Of a stretch of 64,000 bases of DNA, positions 53,736 to 60,523 are shown in pieces. Location of the stretch: positions 2,480,001-2,544,000 of the forward strand of contig NZ_CP138214.1 of NCBI RefSeq assembly GCF_034043515.1, in the 5' to 3' direction. Each line of letters opens with the position of its first letter. Within the stretch, counting starts at the first letter, position 1. The notes under the pieces are model-generated. The model did no database searches and was not told the DNA's origin. It worked only from the letters and a program-made list of their open reading frames with translations. The position numbers and the translations under genes are program-made. This DNA is from Pseudomonas sp. MUP55. Lineage in GTDB: Bacteria > Pseudomonadota > Gammaproteobacteria > Pseudomonadales > Pseudomonadaceae.

Positions 53736-55439
53736 ATGAACGCCATCAGCCTGGAACACACCGAACGTATCTGGTTGAACGCCTACCTGCCCGGCGTGCC
53801 GGCGGACATCGATGCGGCTATCGAGGAATATCCCTCATTGCGCGAAGTGTTCCTGGAACATCTGGAAAAATTCAGTGAGCGGGTGGCGTATGTCAGCATT
53901 GGCACGCCCATGACCTACGCCGACTGGCACCTGCAGGGCAACGCCGTTGCCGCCTGGCTGCAGGGCCAGGGGGTGAAGAAGGGCGACCGCGTCGCGCTGA
54001 TGATGCCTAATTGCTTGCAGTACCCCATCTGCCTGTTGGGCACCATTCTGGCCGGCGCGGTGGTGGTCAATGTCAACCCGCTGTACACCTCCCATGAGCT
54101 CAAGCACCTGCTCAAGGACAGCGGCGCCGAGACCGTGGTGATCTTCGAAAACTTCGCCCACACCCTGGAAAAAGTCATCGCCGGCAGCAGCGTCAAGCGC
54201 GTGGTGGTGGCGGCCATCGGCGACTTGCTCGGCACCTTCAAGGGCGCGGCGATGAACTTCATCCTGCGCAGCGTGCAGAAGCAGGTGCCGGCCTTCAGGC
54301 TGCCCGGCGCGGTACGCTTCAACCAGGTGCTCAAGCAGGGGCGGGCGCTCACTTATCTGCCCGTCAGCCTGAACCGCGATGAACTGGCTTTCCTTCAATA
54401 CACCGGCGGCACCACCGGCGATGCCAAGGGCGTGATGCTCAGCCATCGCAATATCATTGCCAACCTGTTGCAAGCCAAGGCCTGGGTCGGTGACCAACTG
54501 GACCAGGACCAGCAGGAGACCAACGTCACCTTGCTGCCGCTGTACCACATCTTTTCCCTCACGGTGAACTGCCTGATGTTCATGTGCCTGGGCGGGCGCA
54601 ATATCCTGATCGCCAACCCACGGGACGTGAAGCGGGTGCAGATGATCCTGCGCAAGGAGCGCTTCAACGGCATTGCCGGGGTCAACACGCTGTTCAACGG
54701 TTTGCTGGAGAACAAGGAGTTCTGCGCGCGGGACTTTTCCGACCTGCGCATGGTGATCGCCGGCGGCATGGCCACGCACACGGCGGTGGCCAAGCGCTGG
54801 AAGGAAGTCACCGGGTTGCCGATCATCGAGGGCTACGGGCTGACCGAGTGTTCACCGGTGGTGAGCATCAGCCCCATCGACATCAGCCGCATGCGCGAAA
54901 TGGAATTCACCGGCAGCATCGGCGTGCCATTGCCGTCGACCTGGGTGCGCTTTGTGCGTGAAGACGGCGAGTTGGCCGAGGTCGGCGAGCAGGGCGAACT
55001 GCAGGTGCGCGGCCCGCAAGTGATGCAGGGGTACTGGAAACGCCCCAGGGAAACCGCCGAGGTGCTGGATGCTGAGGGCTGGTTGTCCACCGGTGACATC
55101 GGGGTGATGGATGAGCGCGGCTACATCCGGCTGGTGGACCGCAAGAAGGACATGATCCTGGTCTCGGGCTTCAACGTGTACCCGAACGAAATCGAGGACG
55201 TGGTGGCGATGCACCCCGGTGTGGCGGAAGTGGCGGCGATTGGCGTGGAAGATGGCGTGACCGGCGAGAAGGTCAAGATCATCGTGGTGCGCAAGGACCC
55301 GAGCCTGACCCAGGCGCAGATCCTCGCCCATTGCCGGGAGTATCTGACCGGCTACAAGGTGCCGCGCTACGTGGAATTTCGCACCACCGAACTGCCCAAA
55401 ACCACGGTAGGCAAAGTGCTGCGCCGCGCCTTGCGCTAA
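53736..55439 (+). CDS. Long-chain fatty-acid-CoA ligase (FadD type)
   Basis: A 567-residue adenylate-forming enzyme that activates fatty acids to acyl-CoA. P-loop YTGGTTGDAKGV (about 222-233), GYGLTECSP (about 367-375), STGDIG (Asp about 452), the GFNVYPNEIED linker, and the C-terminal catalytic Lys in LPKTTVGKVLRR. Length matches FadD (about 560). It starts 31 bp after the thiolase with an AAGGA RBS and closes the acyl-CoA oxidation set. A REP doublet follows. Confidence 0.94.
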   Translation: MNAISLEHTERIWLNAYLPGVPADIDAAIEEYPSLREVFLEHLEKFSERVAYVSIGTPMTYADWHLQGNAVAAWLQGQGVKKGDRVALMMPNCLQYPICLLGTILAGAVVVNVNPLYTSHELKHLLKDSGAETVVIFENFAHTLEKVIAGSSVKRVVVAAIGDLLGTFKGAAMNFILRSVQKQVPAFRLPGAVRFNQVLKQGRALTYLPVSLNRDELAFLQYTGGTTGDAKGVMLSHRNIIANLLQAKAWVGDQLDQDQQETNVTLLPLYHIFSLTVNCLMFMCLGGRNILIANPRDVKRVQMILRKERFNGIAGVNTLFNGLLENKEFCARDFSDLRMVIAGGMATHTAVAKRWKEVTGLPIIEGYGLTECSPVVSISPIDISRMREMEFTGSIGVPLPSTWVRFVREDGELAEVGEQGELQVRGPQVMQGYWKRPRETAEVLDAEGWLSTGDIGVMDERGYIRLVDRKKDMILVSGFNVYPNEIEDVVAMHPGVAEVAAIGVEDGVTGEKVKIIVVRKDPSLTQAQILAHCREYLTGYKVPRYVEFRTTELPKTTVGKVLRRALR

Positions 55440-55461
55440 CGTGAGGCCACTGGTGCTCTAA

Positions 55462-55552
55462 GTGTGGGAGGGGGCTTGCCCCCGATAGCGGTACACCAGT
55501 CACCACATCCAGTGAATGACCCACCGCCATCGGGGGCAAGCCCCCTCCCACA
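55462..55552. repeat. REP doublet between convergent FadD and Gfo/Idh genes
   Basis: Inverted pair of GGGAGGGGGCTTGCCCCC palindromes, about 91 bp. It ends 2 bp before the stop codon of the convergent oxidoreductase and may act as the end structure for both transcripts. Confidence 0.93.
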
Positions 55553-55554
55553 GT

Positions 55555-56670
55555 TCAGACGGTGTTCACATTGACCCAGCGATCTTGCTGAGCGGCGTGG
55601 CGAATCGCCGTCGCCAGCCGCTCCACCGCCCACGCCGCCTCGAAATCAGTGCCGTGGGCTCCTTGCCCCGCCAGCGCCATGATCAATTCCTGAACCTCCA
55701 GCGTCTTCAACTCGTTGTACCCAAGCTGATGGCCCGCCGCCGGGCTGAACGCGGCGTAACCGGGCAGGGCTGGGCCGGCAAGCAGGCGCTGGAAGCCGTC
55801 CTGGCCGACGCGGCACAGGCGCAGTTCGTTCAGGCGCTCCTGATCGAACGCCAGCGTGCCCAGGGTGCCGCTGATTTCAAAACTCAGGTGGTTCTTGTAG
55901 CCATGCTTGAGCCAACTGCTGCTCACCGTGCCGCGCGCGCCGTTGGCAAAACGCAAGAGGGCATGGACCTGATCATCCACGGCGATGGCCTTCAGCTCGT
56001 GGCTGCCTTTGAGGGCCGGCCGTTGCCCGTGGACGGTCTGGGTGTCGGCGCACACGCTGACCACATCGCCCACCAGGTAGTGGGCCATCGACAGCAAATG
56101 ACTGCCCAGGTCGGCCAGCGCGCCGCCAGCGTGTTCCACCTCGCAGCGCCACGACCAGGGCGAGGTCGGGTCGGCCATGAAGTCTTCGCTGAACTCGCCC
56201 TGGAAACTGATGATCTGGCCAAGCTCGCCGCTGGCGATCATCTGACGCGCCAGCACGATCATCGGGTTGTGCTGGTAGTTGTAGCCTACCCGCGTCACCA
56301 CCCCGGCCGCGCTGGCGGCGCGACGCATGGCATCGGCCTGTTCCAGGCTGACGGCCAGCGGCTTCTCGCAATACACCGCCTTGCCCGCCGCGATCGCTGC
56401 CATGGCCATGGGGTAGTGCAGATGATTAGGCGTGGTGATGGCCACGACATCGACCTTGGGATCGTCGATCAATGCCTGCCAGTCCGCATGGGCCTGGGCA
56501 AAGCCCCAAGCGCTGGCGCAACGTTGCGCCCGCTCGGTGTCGGCATCGGCCAGCGCAGCCAGCTTGAGCGTGACGGGCAGTTCGAACACCGCCCTGGCAT
56601 TGTTGAACGCCAGCGCGTGGGCGCGCCCCATGAAGCCTGTGCCGATCAAGCCGATTCCGAGTTCACGCAT
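55555..56670 (-). CDS. Gfo/Idh/MocA-family oxidoreductase
   Basis: A 371-residue NAD(P)-dependent sugar or cyclitol dehydrogenase: N-terminal Rossmann motif GLIGTGFMGRAHA (about 7-19), CEKPLA in the EKP motif (about 97-100), then the Gfo/Idh C-terminal alpha/beta domain with DLGSHLLSMAHYLVGD. ATG 56670 chosen for an AGGACC RBS and family start; the upstream frame is not coding. IolR-like operator repeats upstream suggest control by an RpiR-family regulator and a role with inositol or a related sugar, though no iol genes are adjacent. Confidence 0.88.
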   Translation of the reverse strand: MRELGIGLIGTGFMGRAHALAFNNARAVFELPVTLKLAALADADTERAQRCASAWGFAQAHADWQALIDDPKVDVVAITTPNHLHYPMAMAAIAAGKAVYCEKPLAVSLEQADAMRRAASAAGVVTRVGYNYQHNPMIVLARQMIASGELGQIISFQGEFSEDFMADPTSPWSWRCEVEHAGGALADLGSHLLSMAHYLVGDVVSVCADTQTVHGQRPALKGSHELKAIAVDDQVHALLRFANGARGTVSSSWLKHGYKNHLSFEISGTLGTLAFDQERLNELRLCRVGQDGFQRLLAGPALPGYAAFSPAAGHQLGYNELKTLEVQELIMALAGQGAHGTDFEAAWAVERLATAIRHAAQQDRWVNVNTV

Positions 56671-56713
56671 CGCCGTGGTCCTTTGGATTATTATTGTCAG
56701 GAGGCGTATTAAT

Positions 56714-56727
56714 GGAATAAATATTCC
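56714..56727. promoter_or_regulatory. GGAA-N6-TTCC operator-like site (IolR type), site 1
   Basis: GGAATAAATATTCC: inverted arms GGAATA / TATTCC, fitting the GGAA-N6-TTCC consensus that I know for RpiR-type IolR repressors. It lies 44 bp upstream of the oxidoreductase ATG, where a repressor would block transcription. Confidence 0.55.
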
Positions 56728-56742
56728 CAAAACTCAATAGAT

Positions 56743-56756
56743 GGAATAAAAATTCA
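56743..56756. promoter_or_regulatory. GGAA-N6-TTC operator-like site, site 2
   Basis: GGAATAAAAATTCA, one mismatch from GGAA-N6-TTCC, offset by 29 bp from site 1 (just under three helical turns). Together they form a likely double operator. The remaining gap (56671..57030) otherwise holds only a repetitive element and no gene. Confidence 0.42.
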
Positions 56757-56777
56757 CCTTTCTCGCGACGACCCGAT

Positions 56778-56826
56778 CGTTCCCACACTCCGCGTGGTAA
56801 CGCCGCATGAGACGCTCCGCGTCCTG
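56778..56826. repeat. Intergenic GC-rich dispersed repeat of Pseudomonas
   Basis: CGTTCCCACACTCCGCGTGG followed by a GACGCTCCGCGTC palindrome. It matches the widespread CGTTCCCACGCTCTGCGTGG-type intergenic repeat I know from fluorescent pseudomonads. Single copy here. Confidence 0.65.
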
Positions 56827-57030
56827 TAGCACCATCATTTCCACTGATGCAGCTATATTCAGCGAGTGGCCAAACGCCGCCAGTTAACAAAAGATAACGT
56901 AGCGCCGATTGTCAGACGATTCCAAAGCCCGATAGGATGGCCCGAGCTTGCTTGCGGCGCTCTAGATTGCAGGTTTCAGAGCCCCGCGCAAAGCACCGCG
57001 ACCTAACAATAATAAATGGGAGAAAGGTCT

Positions 57031-58086
57031 ATGAGTGAGCCTGTCATGGGTTGGGTTGTTTGCCGCCCACGCGCCGCACGCACGCTTGCGTTGCTGGCCA
57101 CAGCGCTCTCGCTGTTTGGAGCCGTTGCGTTACCCGGCGTCGTCCAGGCCGCCAGCGATACCCCCGCCGCGGCGGTGTTTGCGATTGAATCCCCCAAGGC
57201 CGCCAAAGGCCTGATGATTGACGTGGTCCACGCCGGCCAGCGCCTGGTGGCGGTGGGTGATCGCGGCCACATCCTCTATTCCGATGACCAGGGCAGCACC
57301 TGGACCCAAGCCAAAGTGCCCACCCGGCAACTGCTCACGGCGGTGTTTTTCGTCGATGCCAAGCACGGCTGGGCGGTCGGCCATGATGCGCAGATCCTTG
57401 CCAGCAGCGACGGCGGCGCCAACTGGACCCAGCAATACCAGGACCTCAAGCGCGAAGCGCCGTTGCTCGACCTGTGGTTCAACGACGCCAATCACGGCCT
57501 GGCCGTGGGCGCCTACGGTGCGCTGGTCGAGACCAACGACGGCGGCAAGACCTGGGAAGACGTCAGCGAGCGCCTCGACAACGAAGACCAGTTCCACCTC
57601 AATGCCATCGCCTCCATCAAGGACGCCGGCCTGTTTATCGTCGGCGAGCAGGGCAGCATGTTCCGCTCCAGCGATGACGGCCAGACCTGGGAAAAGCTCG
57701 AAGGCCCCTACGAGGGCTCGCTGTTTGGCGTGATCGGCACCGCTCAACCGCACACCCTGTTGGCCTACGGCCTGCGCGGCAACCTTTACCGCTCCACCGA
57801 CTTCGGCAGCACTTGGGAGCAGGTTGAGTTGAATGCGGCCCGTGGCGCCCTCGAATTCGGCCTGTCGGGCGCCACCTTGTTGGACGACGGTTCCATCGTG
57901 GTGGTGGGCAATGGCGGCAGCGTGGTAGTCAGCCACGACGACGGCCAGAGCTTCAGCGTATTCAACCGCCCGGACCGCATTTCGCTGTCGGCGGTGACGG
58001 CGGCGGGTAACGGTAATTTGATTCTGGCCGGACAGGGTGGTGTTCGCGTCGCAATGCCCACTGGCGCAGAACCGATAAAACAATAA
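57031..58086 (+). CDS. Exported YCF48/BNR-repeat beta-propeller protein
   Basis: A 351-residue secreted protein: signal peptide ending near VVQAA (about 37), then about six BNR/Asp-box-type repeats (SDDQGSTW, SSDGGANW, TNDGGKTW, SSDDGQTW, STDFGSTW, SHDDGQSF), which form a YCF48-like beta propeller. Such proteins are assembly or accessory factors rather than hydrolases. ATG 57031 with a GGAGAAAGG RBS. It is followed 15 bp later by an MMPL/RND exporter; in other Pseudomonas these two commonly travel with DUF1302 and DUF1329 genes, which are not adjacent here. Confidence 0.85.
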   Translation: MSEPVMGWVVCRPRAARTLALLATALSLFGAVALPGVVQAASDTPAAAVFAIESPKAAKGLMIDVVHAGQRLVAVGDRGHILYSDDQGSTWTQAKVPTRQLLTAVFFVDAKHGWAVGHDAQILASSDGGANWTQQYQDLKREAPLLDLWFNDANHGLAVGAYGALVETNDGGKTWEDVSERLDNEDQFHLNAIASIKDAGLFIVGEQGSMFRSSDDGQTWEKLEGPYEGSLFGVIGTAQPHTLLAYGLRGNLYRSTDFGSTWEQVELNAARGALEFGLSGATLLDDGSIVVVGNGGSVVVSHDDGQSFSVFNRPDRISLSAVTAAGNGNLILAGQGGVRVAMPTGAEPIKQ

Positions 58087-58101
58087 GAAGGCGGGGCAAG
58101 C

Positions 58102-60477
58102 ATGAGCAGTCATCACAACGATAAAGCGACCTTCCTTGAGCGCCTGATCTTCAACAACCGCCCGGCAGTGATCGTTATCTGCCTGCTGGTGAGCATTTTC
58201 CTGTTCTGGCAGGCGACCTTGATTCGCCCGTCCACCAGCTTTGAAAAAATGATCCCCCTCAAGCACCCCTTCATCGAAAAGATGATGGAGCACCGCAACG
58301 ACCTGGCCAACCTGGGCAACACGGTGCGTATTTCGGTAGAAGCCAGGGACGGTGACATCTTTACCCAGGCGTACATGGAGACCCTGAGGCAGATCAACGA
58401 CGAGGTGTTCTACATCTCCGGCGTCGACCGCTCGGGCCTCAAGTCGCTGTGGAGCCCCAGCGTGCGCTGGACCGAAGTGACCGAGGAAGGCTTTGCCGGC
58501 GGGGAAGTGATCCCGCAGAGCTACAACGGCTCGCCGCAAAGCCTCGACCAGTTGCGAAACAACGTGCTCAAGTCCGGCCAGGTCGGCCGCCTGGTGTCCA
58601 ACGATTTCAAGTCGAGCATCGTCGATATCCCGCTGCTGGAGTCCTATCCGGACCCGCAGGACCAGGGCAAGTTGCTGGCCCTGGACTACCGCAAGTTCTC
58701 CCATGAACTGGAAGAGAAGATCCGCGACAAGTTCGAAGCGCAGAACCCCAACGTCAAGATTCACATCGTCGGCTTCGCCAAAAAGGTGGGTGACCTGATC
58801 GATGGCCTGGTGATGGTGGTGATGTTCTTCGGCATCGCCTTCGTCATCACCCTGATCCTGCTGCTGTGGTTCACCAACTGCCTGCGCAGCACCATCGCGG
58901 TGCTGAGCACCACGCTGGTGGCGGTGGTCTGGCAGCTCGGCCTGATGCACTTCTTCGGCTTCGGGCTCGATCCGTATTCGATGCTGGTGCCGTTTCTGAT
59001 CTTCGCCATCGGTATCTCCCACGGGGTCCAGAAGATCAACGGCATCGCCCTGCAGTCCAGCGAGGCGGACAACGCCCTGACCGCCGCGCGGCGCACCTTC
59101 CGCCAACTGTTCCTGCCGGGCATGATCGCGATCCTCGCCGACGCGGTCGGCTTTATCACCTTGCTGATCATCGACATCGGCGTGATCCGCGAACTGGCCA
59201 TCGGTGCGTCCATCGGCGTGGCGGTGATCGTGTTCACCAACCTGATCCTGCTGCCGGTGGCGATTTCCTATGTGGGCATCAGCCCGCGGGCCATCGCCAA
59301 AAGCAAGAAAGACGCGAACCGCGAACACCCGTTCTGGCGCCTGCTGTCGAACTTCGCCAGCCCGAAAGTCGCGCCGATTTCCATCGCGCTGGCGCTGGTC
59401 GCCTTTGGCGGCGGCCTCTGGTACAGCCAGAACCTCAAGATCGGCGACCTGGACCAGGGCGCGCCGGAACTGCGCCCGGATTCGCGCTACAACAAGGACA
59501 ACAACTTCATCATCAGCAACTACTCCACCAGCTCCGACGTGCTGGTGGTGATGGTCAAGACGAAAGCCGAAGGCTGCTCGCGCTATGAAGCCATGGCGCC
59601 GATCGACCAGTTGATGTGGAAAATGCAGAACACCGAGGGCGTGCAGTCGGCGATCTCGCTGGTGACCGTGTCCAAGCAGATGATCAAGGGCATGAACGAG
59701 GGCAACCTGAAATGGGAAACCCTGTCGCGCAACCCTGACGTGCTGAACAACTCCATCGCCCGCGCCGATGGCCTGTACAACAACAACTGCTCCCTGGCCC
59801 CGGTGCTGGTGTTCCTCAACGATCACAAGGCTGAGACCCTCGACCGCGCGGTGCATGCGGTGCAGGACTTCGCCAAGGAGAACAACAAGGAAGGCCTGGA
59901 ATTCATCCTCGCCGCCGGTAACGCCGGGATCGAGGCGGCCACCAACGAGGTGATCAAGGAATCGGAGCTGATCATCCTGATCCTGGTGTACCTGTGCGTG
60001 GCCACCATGTGCATGATCACCTTCCGCTCCTGGGCGGCCACCCTGTGCATCGTGCTGCCGTTGGTGCTGACCTCGGTGCTGGGCAACGCGCTGATGGCGT
60101 TCATGGGCATCGGCGTCAAGGTTGCGACCCTGCCGGTGGTGGCGTTGGGCGTGGGCATCGGCGTGGACTACGGCATCTACATCTACAGCCGCCTGGAAAG
60201 CTTCCTGCGTGCGGGCTTGCCGTTGCAGGAAGCCTATTACCAGACGCTGAAGTCCACCGGCAAAGCCGTGCTGTTCACCGGCCTGTGCCTGGCCATCGGC
60301 GTGTGCACCTGGATCTTCTCGGCCATCAAGTTCCAGGCCGACATGGGCCTGATGCTCACCTTCATGCTGCTGTGGAACATGTTCGGTGCGCTATGGCTGC
60401 TGCCGGCGCTGGCGCGGTTTTTGATCAAGCCCGAGAAGCTGGCCGGGCAGAAAGGCAACTCGCTGTTCGCCCATTGA
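58102..60477 (+). CDS. MMPL/RND-superfamily exporter
   Basis: A 791-residue inner-membrane protein with the two-fold RND pattern: one N-terminal TM, a periplasmic loop, a five-TM cluster (about 225-405), a second periplasmic loop and a C-terminal five-TM cluster (about 620-775). TM4-like GVGIGVDYGIYIYSRL resembles MMPL/SSD transporters. At about 790 residues it is the hydrophobe-exporter (HpnN/MMPL-like) rather than the drug-efflux (about 1040) class. Probably moves lipids or sterol-like compounds with the upstream YCF48 protein. Substrate unknown. Confidence 0.88.
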   Translation: MSSHHNDKATFLERLIFNNRPAVIVICLLVSIFLFWQATLIRPSTSFEKMIPLKHPFIEKMMEHRNDLANLGNTVRISVEARDGDIFTQAYMETLRQINDEVFYISGVDRSGLKSLWSPSVRWTEVTEEGFAGGEVIPQSYNGSPQSLDQLRNNVLKSGQVGRLVSNDFKSSIVDIPLLESYPDPQDQGKLLALDYRKFSHELEEKIRDKFEAQNPNVKIHIVGFAKKVGDLIDGLVMVVMFFGIAFVITLILLLWFTNCLRSTIAVLSTTLVAVVWQLGLMHFFGFGLDPYSMLVPFLIFAIGISHGVQKINGIALQSSEADNALTAARRTFRQLFLPGMIAILADAVGFITLLIIDIGVIRELAIGASIGVAVIVFTNLILLPVAISYVGISPRAIAKSKKDANREHPFWRLLSNFASPKVAPISIALALVAFGGGLWYSQNLKIGDLDQGAPELRPDSRYNKDNNFIISNYSTSSDVLVVMVKTKAEGCSRYEAMAPIDQLMWKMQNTEGVQSAISLVTVSKQMIKGMNEGNLKWETLSRNPDVLNNSIARADGLYNNNCSLAPVLVFLNDHKAETLDRAVHAVQDFAKENNKEGLEFILAAGNAGIEAATNEVIKESELIILILVYLCVATMCMITFRSWAATLCIVLPLVLTSVLGNALMAFMGIGVKVATLPVVALGVGIGVDYGIYIYSRLESFLRAGLPLQEAYYQTLKSTGKAVLFTGLCLAIGVCTWIFSAIKFQADMGLMLTFMLLWNMFGALWLLPALARFLIKPEKLAGQKGNSLFAH

Positions 60478-60481
60478 CCCG

Positions 60482-60514
60482 CCGGCAGGCGCGATACCTC
60501 TTCGCGCCTGCCGG
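60482..60514. terminator. Bidirectional hairpin between convergent MMPL and toxin genes
   Basis: Perfect 13-bp stem CCGGCAGGCGCGA / TCGCGCCTGCCGG with a 7-base loop, 5 bp after the MMPL stop and 10 bp from the toxin stop. No U tract on either strand. Confidence 0.65.
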
Positions 60515-60523
60515 TGTGCCGTC

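Noticed and set aside
691..55552. REP doublets as a CRISPR array
   Set aside because: Copies are scattered kilobases apart in inverted pairs with no regular spacers or cas genes.
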